Of a stretch of 64,000 nt of DNA, positions 20,634 to 28,735 are shown one piece after another (positions within the stretch are counted from its first letter, which is position 1; each line of letters starts with the position of its first letter). A program made the position numbers and the translations under genes. The notes under the pieces were generated by a model, which did not search any database, had not been told where the DNA came from, and worked only from the letters and a program-made list of their open reading frames with translations. This DNA is from Granulicella tundricola MP5ACTX9 (GTDB taxonomy: Bacteria; Acidobacteriota; Terriglobia; Terriglobales; Acidobacteriaceae): NCBI RefSeq assembly GCF_000178975.2, contig NC_015064.1, forward strand, positions 310,001 to 374,000, written 5' to 3'.

Positions 20634-20649
20634 TCAGCCCGAACACAAC

Positions 20650-21924
20650 TTAGGCAAACTCCGCCAGCGTCCGCGCAGCCAGGCCGCCAAACGCCTTCAC
20701 CGCCATCGCCAGGTGCTCCTCCTTCGTATCCTCCGCGCTGTTATGGCTCAGCCCGTTCAGAGACTGCACAAACACCATCACCGTCGGAATCCCCGCACGC
20801 GAGACCTCTGCCGCATCATGCAGCGGGCCTGAAGGCAGTAGCGGAGCCGCGCCCGCCACCTCCTTCACTGCCTCCGTCGCCAGCTCAATCAACTTCGGGT
20901 CAAATGGAATCGGCTCGATCGACCAGATCCGTTGCCACTCCACCGTGCAACCCTCCTCGGCGGCAAACCGCTCGCTCGCCGCCCTGGCATCCGCGAACAT
21001 CCCGGCCAGAATCTCCGGATACAGATCCCGCATATCCAGTGTCGTCTCGCACCGCCCCACCACCGCCGTCACGATGCCCGGAAACGTCTTCACGCTCCCC
21101 ATCGTCGCGACCGAATCATGAGAACGCTTCCGGGCAATCGGCCGAATTTCCAGTGCCAGCTTCGCCGCCGCGGCCAGCGCATCACGCCGCACGGTCATTG
21201 GCGTAGAGCCGGAGTGCGCCTCCTGCCCATGGAACGTAATCGCATGGCGTTCGACACCTTTGGTCCCCAGCACCACCGCCAGCGGCAGTCCCAGCCCTTC
21301 CAGCACCGGCCCCTGCTCAATATGCAACTCCAGATAGGCCGCCGCATCCTTCTGCTCCACCGCCGCCTCGCCAATCCGCTCCACGTCATAGCCGCACGCC
21401 TTCAGCGCCGCCTCCAGCGTCATGCCCTCCCGGTCCGTCCGCCCCCGGTCCGCCGCAATCGAGTGCGCGCCCGCAAACGCAGAAGACCCAAACAGACTCC
21501 GCCCAAACCGAGCGCCCTCCTCATCCGCCCAATCCACCACGCGGATCGTCATCGGGGGCCGCCCTTCGTACACCTCCGCCATCCCCCGTAGCACCTCCAG
21601 CGCCGTCAACACGCCCAGGCACCCATCCAGCCAACCACCGTTCGGCACAGAGTCCAGATGCCCCCCCATCAGCAGCGCCTGCGCGGATTCGCCCGGCAGC
21701 GTCGCCCAAAGGTTTCCCGCCGCGTCATAGCGCCGTTCCAGCCGCGGAGCCGTCTTCGCAATCTCATCCAGCTTGCCTTCGAACCAGCTGCGCGCCTTCA
21801 GCCACACCGGCGTCCAGGCCACCCGCTGCGCGCCATGCTCGTCGCCGGTCAGCGCCTTCAACTCCCGCAGGTCCGCCAATACCCTCGCCGGCTCCACGCC
21901 CGCATTCGCTTTCGTTCCTGACAT
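20650..21924 (-). CDS. N-carbamoyl-beta-alanine-type amidohydrolase (M20 family)
   Basis: A 424-residue zinc amidohydrolase of the hydantoinase/carbamoylase M20 family. In this setting it would cleave N-carbamoyl-beta-alanine to beta-alanine, CO2 and ammonia. Metal ligands are visible in GGHLDSVPNGGWLDGCLGV, in WADEEGARFG, in YLELHIEQGPVLE and near the C-terminus in GLSHNSAED. The dimerisation domain is residues 220-330 (GQEAHSGSTPMTVRRDAL). The ATG at 21924 follows GGGAGG at six bases; the TTG two codons upstream is less likely. It is the first minus-strand gene of the pyrimidine set, 452 bases before preT. Allantoate or N-carbamoyl-amino-acid hydrolysis is a possible alternative. Confidence 0.9.
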   Translation of the reverse strand: MSGTKANAGVEPARVLADLRELKALTGDEHGAQRVAWTPVWLKARSWFEGKLDEIAKTAPRLERRYDAAGNLWATLPGESAQALLMGGHLDSVPNGGWLDGCLGVLTALEVLRGMAEVYEGRPPMTIRVVDWADEEGARFGRSLFGSSAFAGAHSIAADRGRTDREGMTLEAALKACGYDVERIGEAAVEQKDAAAYLELHIEQGPVLEGLGLPLAVVLGTKGVERHAITFHGQEAHSGSTPMTVRRDALAAAAKLALEIRPIARKRSHDSVATMGSVKTFPGIVTAVVGRCETTLDMRDLYPEILAGMFADARAASERFAAEEGCTVEWQRIWSIEPIPFDPKLIELATEAVKEVAGAAPLLPSGPLHDAAEVSRAGIPTVMVFVQSLNGLSHNSAEDTKEEHLAMAVKAFGGLAARTLAEFA

Positions 21925-22025
21925 GCCCAACCTCCCAGCCCCGTTTCATCCGGGACCATGGCCTGAAGCATAAATCAGGCGACAACCGCGCCGTCATCCT
22001 CATCCAACCTTTCAGGAGAATCAAA

Positions 22026-22283
22026 ATGAAGCTTCACGCCACCGCCACGGCCCTGCTCTTCGCGTCCCTCGCCCTTACCGGCCTCGCCCAGACCCCCGTC
22101 CCATCCAATACCCAGGACACCAAGATCACCAAGTCTGATCTCAAGCAGCAGGAAAAGGCCAACAAGTCACAGGCCAAGGCTGACAAGGCCCAGCGCAAGG
22201 CCCTCAACACCAAGCAGCAGAAGAAAGCCGATAAAGCCCAGGACAAGGCAAATCGCGAAGCCGCTCCTCTCTCTCCGCAGTAA
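22026..22283 (+). CDS. Small exported Lys/Ala/Gln-rich protein
   Basis: An 85-residue protein with a signal peptide (residues 1-21, MKLHATATALLFASLALTGLA) and a highly charged, helical mature part rich in Lys, Ala, Gln and Asp (KANKSQAKADKAQRKALN). A good CAGGAGAATCAAAATG start region supports it. Low-complexity basic exported proteins of this kind are of unknown function. It is divergent from the amidohydrolase gene and lies 92 bases before the PAAR gene. Confidence 0.7.
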   Translation: MKLHATATALLFASLALTGLAQTPVPSNTQDTKITKSDLKQQEKANKSQAKADKAQRKALNTKQQKKADKAQDKANREAAPLSPQ

Positions 22284-22375
22284 ATTTTGCAGAGCGGAAG
22301 CGTTTCGGATGACCTCCCCAGAGAATCCAAGTAACATGATCTGGCAAAGCCGCCCCCGGGGAGATTGAGCCGTAT

Positions 22376-23551
22376 ATGCCGCCAGCAGCCCGCGTCACCG
22401 ACATGCATACCTGTCCCATGGTGACGGGAATCGTTCCTCACGTCGGCGGCCCCATCCTTCCGCCCGCTGCGCCCACCGTGCTCATCGGTTTTCTGCCCGC
22501 CGCCCGTGTCACGGACATGCTCGTCTGCGTCGGACCGCCTGACATCATCGTTAAAGGCTCCGCCGGCGTCTTCATCAACTTTCTTCCCGCCGCCCGCATG
22601 GGAGATATGACCGCTCATGGCGGCGTCATCATCCTGGGCGAGCCCACCGTCATGATCGGCGAGATCGGCTCGCCCTCGCCTGGCGCGGGCGGCATCGGGG
22701 GAATCGTCGCCGGCCTCGCCGGTGCCGGTTTGGACCCCAACTCCGCCAATCAGAGCAAGTACGCCCACAACGCAAAAAATCATAAGCTCCAGTCTCCCTG
22801 CATAGGCAAAGGACTCGCCGCCTCAGCCAATGAGAAGGCCTTCGCCAAGGACATGAAGCAACTCCAGAAGGACTGGAAGACTCTCACCCCGGCCCAGCGA
22901 CAGCAGCACATGAAGGATATGGTCAACAAGCAGTTGGCCAAAAGCGGTGTCCCCACCGTCGGCATCTCGCCCAACCCCACCATGGGCCCCGGCACCAACG
23001 GCCAGATGAACTTTCAGAACTGGCGTCTGGACATGAATCCGGCCCTCATGAACTCGCCGGACCTCACCAATCAGCAGACCGAAGATCTTGGAAACACCCT
23101 CTACCATGAGAGCCGCCACGCCGAGCAGTGGTACCTCATCGGCCGCAAGGAAGCCGGCGAAGGCAAGACCGCAGCTCAGATTCGACAGTCCACCCAGATG
23201 CTCGGTTCCACGGCCACCGCTGCCGCCGCCCATCCTCTTGCCAAGAATGACCCCATGGCCGCCTGCGCAGGACAGATGTTCAACAGCGTTTATGGGACCG
23301 GCGCCGCACACCGTAATACGGTCCTTACCGCCCTAGGACCCAACCGCACCGCTTACAACGCCGCCCTTGCCAACTACAACGCCGTCAACGCCAACCCCGC
23401 CAGCACCCTCGCGCAGAAGCAGGCAGCTTATGCTGCCTACCAGTCGGCCGCTGCCACGGACACGGCAAACTACAATCAGTACCGAGCTCTCCCAGAGGAG
23501 GCAGATGCCTGGCACGCGGGAAACAGCGTTGGCTCACTCCTCCATCATTAG
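22376..23551 (+). CDS. PAAR protein with C-terminal HExxH domain (candidate effector)
   Basis: A 391-residue protein. Residues 1-100 contain three PAAR-type repeats (PPAARVTDMHTCPM, LPAARVTDMLVCVG, LPAARMGDMTAHGG), the fold that caps the VgrG spike of type VI secretion or related contractile systems. A glycine-rich hinge (about 100-122) leads to a C-terminal domain with TLYHESRHAEQW, a zincin-like HExxH motif at His244-His248. This points to a metallopeptidase or similar toxin carried by the spike. No signal peptide is present. The lipoprotein gene starts inside its end. No VgrG or other secretion genes are in the window, so the delivery machine is unknown. Confidence 0.8.
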   Translation: MPPAARVTDMHTCPMVTGIVPHVGGPILPPAAPTVLIGFLPAARVTDMLVCVGPPDIIVKGSAGVFINFLPAARMGDMTAHGGVIILGEPTVMIGEIGSPSPGAGGIGGIVAGLAGAGLDPNSANQSKYAHNAKNHKLQSPCIGKGLAASANEKAFAKDMKQLQKDWKTLTPAQRQQHMKDMVNKQLAKSGVPTVGISPNPTMGPGTNGQMNFQNWRLDMNPALMNSPDLTNQQTEDLGNTLYHESRHAEQWYLIGRKEAGEGKTAAQIRQSTQMLGSTATAAAAHPLAKNDPMAACAGQMFNSVYGTGAAHRNTVLTALGPNRTAYNAALANYNAVNANPASTLAQKQAAYAAYQSAAATDTANYNQYRALPEEADAWHAGNSVGSLLHH

Positions 23552-24101
23552 CCGCGTCGCTGCGCTGGCCTCGCTGGCGCTCCTCTGCGCCGCCTGCCGC
23601 CAGCCTGGCCCGCCGCAGTCTGCAACCGCCTCAACTCAGCCCCCCTCAGCAAAAGCAACATCAGGAGAAACCAGGATGGTCAGTATCCAGCAAGTCGCCG
23701 AGGCACTCATGCAGAAGGACGTCACCGTCGCCGCCCTCGCGCCCAGACTCGGCATCGTGGAAGAGAAGGGCATGGACGACTACCGCGTCAAGCCCGACAC
23801 CCCCACCATCCTTCAGATCTCGCTAGGTATCCCAGAGGGCAAGGATGCCTCCGCCGCGCCCAGCTTCATCGAGTACTACTTCGCAGTCGATCACCCCACT
23901 CACCTCGCAGCCGCGCTGCCCGGCTGCAAGGACTGGCGCCAGATCCCCGGCAACCCCGGAGCCTCGCCGTACCTCTACTCCTGCCGTTTTGCCGGCTCCA
24001 CAGAGCGCCTTGAAGTCAACTTCGTAGCCACCCTCACAGAAGACATCAAGACCCCCACCGCCGCCCTTCAGACGATGATTCTGCAGCGCAACATCGATTA
24101 G
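23505..24101 (+). CDS. Putative lipoprotein overlapping PAAR gene (candidate immunity protein)
   Basis: A 198-residue protein with an N-terminal hydrophobic segment ending in a lipobox-like LLCAAC (Cys31), then a low-complexity linker and a compact domain (residues 55-198) with two more cysteines (PGCKDW and YSCRF). I do not recognise the domain. The ATG at 23505 follows GAGGAGGCAG and lies 47 bases inside the PAAR gene, so translation is coupled. A periplasm-facing lipoprotein encoded directly after a PAAR-linked enzyme is the usual layout of an immunity gene, but no similarity proves it. The Cys at the -3 lipobox position is unusual. Confidence 0.68.
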   Translation: MPGTRETALAHSSIISRVAALASLALLCAACRQPGPPQSATASTQPPSAKATSGETRMVSIQQVAEALMQKDVTVAALAPRLGIVEEKGMDDYRVKPDTPTILQISLGIPEGKDASAAPSFIEYYFAVDHPTHLAAALPGCKDWRQIPGNPGASPYLYSCRFAGSTERLEVNFVATLTEDIKTPTAALQTMILQRNID

Positions 24102-24224
24102 CCTAGCCAAATAAAAGTGCCCAAAAGTAAAATGCACGCGAAGGGCCAAACGCGAAAAAACATGGTGCGAAATCACCAAAACCCAGTAAAGACGCACCTC
24201 CCACCAGCGCGCCCTAGAGTAATT

Positions 24225-24262
24225 TGTGGTTGATTTGTGGTCGAAATGTGGTGATGTGTGGT
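24225..24262 (+). repeat. Four helically phased TGTGGT repeats
   Basis: TGTGGT occurs at 24225, 24236, 24247 and 24257, spaced 11, 11 and 10 bases, with a partial AGTGGT at 24265. One helical-turn spacing puts all copies on the same face of the DNA. They sit just downstream of the tRNA 3' end, outside the island as defined by its direct repeats. The function is unknown; binding sites for a recombinase or regulator are possible. Confidence 0.5.
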
Positions 24263-24266
24263 GCAG

Positions 24267-24343
<77 letters not shown>

Positions 24344-24352
24344 ATCAACAAC

Positions 24353-25482
24353 TTACGCCGTTTTCTGATGGGGGTGATGGGAGGATTGTAGGGACTGTTT
24401 CCCTTCCAACTTCGCATTTGCCCGACCGTTCAGAGCTTCCAACCTCTCAAAAGCCGTTTCGCAGCTATCGAGTGTTGGATGGACGTACCGTTGGGACACC
24501 GTGACGCTGGAGTGTCCCGCCAGCCTCATAATTGTAAATGCGTCCGTCCCCGCCTCCCCCAGGCGCGTCAGGAACGTATGGCGCAATCCGTGAAGGACGA
24601 ACTCTGCCGGGAAGGCCTGATGCCGTTTGCCGTCCACCAGAGGCCCCCTGACGCGACTGTGAAGATGATTCAGGCTAGTGACCAGAATGGGGACGGTCGG
24701 GGACTTGCCAGGGAACGCAAAGGGCGATTCGGACACCTTGCGGCGGGCGAATAGAACAGCGGACGCCCTTGCCGTTAGAGAAAGACTCCGTTTCGCATTT
24801 TGACTCTTGCCCTCCCGAATCTTGAGAGAGCCGAATTTTGCCGCGCCGGTCGGTTCAAAGCGAATGTCTTCCCAGCGCAGATTCAACAACTCCCCAATCC
24901 TCAAGCCCGTATCCAACATGACGGACGCAACATCTCGCAATAGGAGAGGGCACGCCTCCAGATACCGAGCCTCCTGCTCATGGGTCAGCACAAACGTCCG
25001 TATGCGCTCCCCTTTCAGCAGTCGCACCCTCGGGCCTTGACGATTACCTTCCAATCCTCTGCGAGCCTCAGGGCGCGTCGCAGCGTCGCCAACTCCCGAT
25101 TGCATGATGCGGGTGAGACAACGGCGCGGCGGGCGGTTACATAGCGTTCAATGAGTGCCTCATCAATCGCATCAAGGCGCGCCTCACGCAATGGGCGATA
25201 TTTCAAAAGGCGAACCGTCCGATCCGCGTAAAACCCGACCGTTGCGGGTTTATCGGCAGACCGCACCCGGATAGCGTCCATGAAGGTTTTCGAGAACTCC
25301 TGAAAGGTTGGCATTTTCTTGCGTTCCACAATCCCAACGTCACCCTTTGCAAGAGCCGTGCGGAATGCGTTTTCAATATCTCCAGCGGCCCGGAAATTCT
25401 TCGTTTTAGTGCTGCGGCAATACCGCCGACCGCCGTAAACGAATTCAAAATAATAGACACTTCCTCGTTTGAAGATCGCCAT
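24353..25482 (-). pseudogene. Tyrosine integrase, broken by a frameshift
   Basis: The two halves of one tyrosine recombinase lie in different frames. The first (25482 to 25015) has the SAM-like core-binding domain, starting MAIFKRGSVYYFEFVYGGRR and ending EDWKVIVK. The second (to 24353) has the catalytic domain, with the Arg in DTGLRIGELLNLRW, HGLRHTFLTRLGEAG for His-x-x-Arg, and the nucleophile Tyr in VSQRYVHPTL. Restoring one base near 25032-25036, where the coding strand reads CAAGGCCCGAGG, joins them as VIVKGPRVRLLKGER, so a single-base loss is the simplest cause. It is next to the tRNA target, as expected for the island integrase. Confidence 0.88.
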
Positions 25483-25483
25483 T

Positions 25484-26080
25484 TCATTTCACCTTTCCAC
25501 TCTGTTTGAGCGCGTAGTAATCCCGCATATACAGGCGACGCTTTGCTTTGAAGGCGTCCGTCTGTTCGTAAGCTCGGTGCCTGCAATTTTGGGAACAGGC
25601 CCTTTGATCGCTCTTCCTTGCAAAAAACCAAAGGTGGCATTCGCATTGGCGCATCAGTTCCAGGCGCCTCGTTTCTAACAGACCGACAATATCCCTTACC
25701 GCAAGCTGCTCCCCTAAGGCCCGGTTCGCGCCCAACGCGTAGGAGATTGCGAGTATCGCTTTATCGTCTTCGTAAGCGATTTCCAGAAAAGGCACCTGAA
25801 CGAATTCCTGAATCGATAGTTGTATCCGAGCCATTTCCTCCGTGATCTCGGGGGGCGGAGAATCGAAGAAATCGAAATTGGGATGGTCCGTATCGAAGCG
25901 ACTGAGGCGGCCAGAGCATTCGATCAACTGACGAAAGAGCGTCATCACACGTTTTCGCGAGGCCGCCGTTGGCCTGCCCAAATAGGCTTCGATCCCCGCG
26001 TCGTTCGCGCCGTTGAGCCAGCGAATGAGAGCCATCGGAGGAGCATTTTTACTCGTTTTTTTTGTGGTACGTTTGGGCAT
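25484..26080 (-). CDS. CGNR-like zinc-finger protein
   Basis: A 198-residue protein whose C-terminal 55 residues contain CECHLWFFARKSDQRACSQN followed by CRHRAYEQTDAFKAKRR. This is the arrangement of the CGNR zinc finger found at the end of small putative DNA- or RNA-binding regulators. The N-terminal part is helical and unrecognised. It lies one base before the integrase start, so the two are one transcript. The start is uncertain: ATG at 26080 (MPKRTTKKTSKN) or ATG at 26095, neither with a good ribosome-binding site. A role in regulating the integrase is possible. Confidence 0.6.
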   Translation of the reverse strand: MPKRTTKKTSKNAPPMALIRWLNGANDAGIEAYLGRPTAASRKRVMTLFRQLIECSGRLSRFDTDHPNFDFFDSPPPEITEEMARIQLSIQEFVQVPFLEIAYEDDKAILAISYALGANRALGEQLAVRDIVGLLETRRLELMRQCECHLWFFARKSDQRACSQNCRHRAYEQTDAFKAKRRLYMRDYYALKQSGKVK

Positions 26081-26187
26081 ATCTAACACACGCATTTAGG
26101 TATTACATCGTGTGTTAGAAAGCATACCGCGTGGAGCTTGTTTGCGCCACACTGGGTTTGTAGTTATTTCGCTTGGGAGGTAGACAC

Positions 26188-26403
26188 ATGGACGCACTTC
26201 TATCAATTGACGAGGCCGCCCGTAGGCTTGGCGGTCTTAGCAAATACACCATTCACGCATGGCTGAGTTCCGGGAAGTTGAAGAGGACGAAGCTGGGGAG
26301 TCGCACGATGATTCGCGAGTCGGAGCTGGAGCGCATTGCGAACGAAGGCGAGGGCGGCAAATCCGCAGGGCGCGTCCGTGAGCAGGCGAGCGATGCCGCC
26401 TGA
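26188..26403 (+). CDS. Excisionase-like MerR/AlpA-type HTH protein
   Basis: A 71-residue protein: LLSIDEAARRLGGLSKYTIH, then AWLSSGKLKRTKLGSRTMIRESELERI. This is the winged helix-turn-helix of excisionases and AlpA-type regulators (DNA-binding domain of the helix_turn_helix_17 kind). GGGAGG stands seven bases before the ATG at 26188. It is divergent from the zinc-finger/integrase transcript, as excisionase genes often are. It probably directs excision or represses integrase expression. Confidence 0.85.
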   Translation: MDALLSIDEAARRLGGLSKYTIHAWLSSGKLKRTKLGSRTMIRESELERIANEGEGGKSAGRVREQASDAA

Positions 26404-26468
26404 AGTCTTCCACGGCTTCCGCGCCGTCGCATAGGCCGACGGAATCACTTGTATCCAAACGTAAAAAA

Positions 26469-26490
26469 CCCGGCGGTTGCTGCCGCCGGG
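26469..26490 (-). terminator. Rho-independent terminator, minus strand
   Basis: CCCGGCGG and CCGCCGGG form an 8-bp GC stem around TTGCTG. On the minus strand it is followed by six T. No convincing minus-strand gene lies to the right of it, so it may be left over from a lost gene. It may also end plus-strand transcripts from the HTH gene less efficiently. Confidence 0.7.
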
Positions 26491-26639
26491 CGCATTGCAT
26501 GGGGTGTCTATGTCGAAGTTATCATCCGCCCAAATCAGGGACAAGGGCGCATCCGCGCTTGCAAGGAACAATTCTTTCCAGAATAAACGGGGAGAGTCGT
26601 TAGGCGGGAGTGATCCTGCTTTCCTAGTGAGTGGGATAG

Positions 26640-26837
26640 ACCCGTACCGTTCACACCCGTATGCCGGTGATCTTGCACGCGAGAGATTACGACCGTTGGC
26701 TATCCAGAGAGCCGACAGAGCAACTCCCCTTGGACCTGCTTCGTCCGTTCGAATCTGAGGATATGGAAATGGCACCCGCGAACCCGCTGGTGGGGAACGT
26801 CAGGAATAATGGACCTGAGATGCTGAACAGCGCATAG
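26640..26837 (+). pseudogene. Remnant of SOS-associated SRAP (YedK-type) peptidase
   Basis: The frame reads TRTVHTRMPVILHARDYDRW, continues through LPLDLLRPFESEDMEMAP and ends VGNVRNNGPEMLNSA at a stop. This matches the C-terminal end of SRAP proteins, which crosslink abasic sites in single-stranded DNA; RMPVIL, DYDRWL and VGNVRN are typical. Only about 65 of some 220 residues remain, and a stop codon (26637-26639) precedes the fragment in frame. The catalytic N-terminal Cys2 is missing. It is too short to act, so it is a dead gene end left by a deletion in the island. Confidence 0.75.
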
Positions 26838-27256
26838 TTGGTTTGGCGAAGAGGTCCGCGCGCGCGAGGAAATATGCGACGATTGGCGGGCGAATTTCTG
26901 GAGTCCATATGCGCGCACAGGTGAGCCGTTAGCGTCTGTGACTCACCATAACGCTCTCAGGTGTCACATTCTCTATAGACCGTACATAGCTTGAGACGCG
27001 CGCTCCACCTAATCCGCCGGGTTCCCGTGACTTGAGGGGGCCGGGGGTGACTCCACCCTCCCCCTTTCTCCGGGACTCCAGCATAAGGGGCGACCTGTTG
27101 AACCATGTTGACCTTTGTAGACATTTCTTACGCAGTACGCGCGCGCGAGGAATGGATACCGAAACAAACCGGCGCAAGTGAGTGCTTGCAGCGCCTGTCT
27201 CTGAGTGTTACATTTACTTCAACGTTGGTAGAAGCAAACGTAACGGAGCGCGGACA
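26838..27256. other. 419-base region without a gene
   Basis: No credible coding frame on either strand. CGCGCGCGAGGAA occurs twice (near 26867 and 27139), upstream of the serine recombinase gene. It may hold that gene's promoter or recombination sites, but nothing definite can be read. Confidence 0.4.
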
Positions 27257-27973
27257 ATGGCAAATGGCAAATTCATCTCCTACCTCAGAGTTTCAACAGC
27301 CCGCCAGGGTGCAAGCGGTTTGGGCTTGGAAGCGCAACGTGAGGCTGTGAGTCGTTACTTGAACGGAGGACGCTGGACACTAGTTCAAGAGGTGATGGAA
27401 GTTGAGAGTGGGAAGCGGAATGACCGCCCCGCGATTGCTGAGGCCCTGCGTCTCTGTCGCCTTCATAAGGCGACCTTAGTAATTGCTAAATTGGACCGTC
27501 TGGCACGCAACGTGCACTTTATCTCTTCACTCATGAAAACAGGGGTTGATTTCATCGCTTGTGACTTTCCCGAGGCCAACCGCCTCACCGTGCATATTTT
27601 GGCCGCTGTCGCCGAACACGAAGCCACCATGATTTCGGCTCGTACTAAGGCCGCGCTTGAAGTGGCAAAAGAGCGTGGGGTCACACTGGGCGGTATGAGG
27701 GGGAATCTGGGGCGAATGGCTTCAATGGCTTCTCATGGAACGCAAAGAAGTGCAATTGTGAGAGCAGACAGGGCCTCAAAGCGAAGCGCGGATCTGCTTC
27801 CCGTCATCAATGAATTGCAACGTGGAGGGTTACGGACCCTGCGGGAAATCGCCGAGGGCCTAAATTCAGCGGGTATATCGACCGCTCGCGGAGGGAAGTG
27901 GAGCGCCACCCAAGTCATGCGAGAATTGCGTTCTGAGGCGAACTGGCAAGACCACTCCCGCCAACCTCGATAA
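27257..27973 (+). CDS. Serine recombinase (resolvase/invertase type)
   Basis: A 238-residue small serine recombinase. The N-terminal catalytic domain opens KFISYLRVSTARQGASGLGL with the nucleophile Ser13, and the conserved arginines are in AKLDRLARNVHFISSLM. The dimerisation helix region is AAVAEHEATMISARTKAAL. The C-terminal 70 residues (LREIAEGLNSAGISTARGGK) form an HTH DNA-binding domain. The ATG at 27257 is chosen because the family begins there. Such enzymes resolve or invert DNA at short sites, and none is identified nearby with certainty. It is transcribed towards the HipA-like gene 24 bases downstream. Confidence 0.92.
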   Translation: MANGKFISYLRVSTARQGASGLGLEAQREAVSRYLNGGRWTLVQEVMEVESGKRNDRPAIAEALRLCRLHKATLVIAKLDRLARNVHFISSLMKTGVDFIACDFPEANRLTVHILAAVAEHEATMISARTKAALEVAKERGVTLGGMRGNLGRMASMASHGTQRSAIVRADRASKRSADLLPVINELQRGGLRTLREIAEGLNSAGISTARGGKWSATQVMRELRSEANWQDHSRQPR

Positions 27974-27997
27974 GCCCTGACAGACGGAGAACGCAGC

Positions 27998-28735
27998 GTG
28001 AGTTGGAAACCATTCGATTTTGGCGTGACCGAACTTCGGAGCCTTGACGGAGTTGTGGGCGAAGATAGCGGACTGATCCATAGCACTCGGCCTGAACGCG
28101 CGACGGGGTATGACGGCCTCAGTTATTTTGTGAAGGGGCCTGAGTTGGAGATAGTTTTCGCTGAACTCACCGGATGTATATTGGCAAATGCCGTTGAACT
28201 TCCTGTTCCCTGTGCGCGTGTGTGCAGTTTTCAAGGCAATCTGCTTGCGGGAACACGGAAAATCTCTCAAGTGCGCGCTGCGATTGACATGTTCATTTCT
28301 AGCCCTCGCCTAGTTACGAACCATGAAACTCTTTACGATGCGGCGGTGGTGGATGTCTGGTTAGCAAATTACGATAGAAACATGGGGAACATTGTCGGTA
28401 CTCCGAATGGAGGCAGCAAGATCGATTTCGTTTTCATCGACTTTGAGAAATCCATAGTGTTGCGTCAGTATCCCAACATGCTCGCGGCACAGCGCGCACC
28501 AAGAGATTTCTGGCCCAGTGAAGATTTGGGCAGGCTGATGAGTGAGCGAAAGCCTTTATTTCCACCGCCAGGCATCATGAGTCGAATCCGGGGGATGAAC
28601 GAAAACCGATGTCTAGAGATTTCCGCCGAAGTTGCAGATGCGCTTGGCGGCGTACCTTGGCACGAAGATACCGCATTTGTTCTCGCCGCACGGGCAGCCA
28701 ACATTGAGAGATTGACGAGGGAAGTATGGGCATAG
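27998..28735 (+). CDS. HipA-like kinase domain protein (HipA_2 type)
   Basis: A 245-residue protein resembling the short HipA-type kinases, which lack the N-terminal domain of E. coli HipA. The catalytic loop is DVWLANYDRNMGN (Asp119, Asp126, Asn131) and the metal-binding segment is FIDFEKS (Asp148). HipA proteins phosphorylate targets such as glutamyl-tRNA synthetase and cause growth arrest; the target of this short type is not established. It overlaps the next gene by 10 bases. Together they form a two-gene unit within the island, a plausible toxin-antitoxin or defence module. There is no HipB-like gene beside it. Confidence 0.78.
   Translation: MSWKPFDFGVTELRSLDGVVGEDSGLIHSTRPERATGYDGLSYFVKGPELEIVFAELTGCILANAVELPVPCARVCSFQGNLLAGTRKISQVRAAIDMFISSPRLVTNHETLYDAAVVDVWLANYDRNMGNIVGTPNGGSKIDFVFIDFEKSIVLRQYPNMLAAQRAPRDFWPSEDLGRLMSERKPLFPPPGIMSRIRGMNENRCLEISAEVADALGGVPWHEDTAFVLAARAANIERLTREVWA

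Larger units (their letters stand above)
20198..20649. other. 452-base gap upstream of preT
   Basis: A relatively AT-rich gap between the preT start and the amidohydrolase stop. It should hold the preT promoter, but I cannot define -35/-10 boxes with confidence. It contains the dyad at 20319-20334 and one doubtful short open frame on the plus strand. Nothing else recognisable is seen. Confidence 0.5.

Noticed and set aside
25015..25060. Programmed -1 frameshift in the integrase
   Set aside because: No slippery heptamer or downstream structure is evident. A lost base is simpler.
26510..26758. 82-codon plus-strand frame starting MSKLSSAQIRDKG
   Set aside because: No family pattern, and its second half overlaps the SRAP remnant in another frame, so coding is doubtful.
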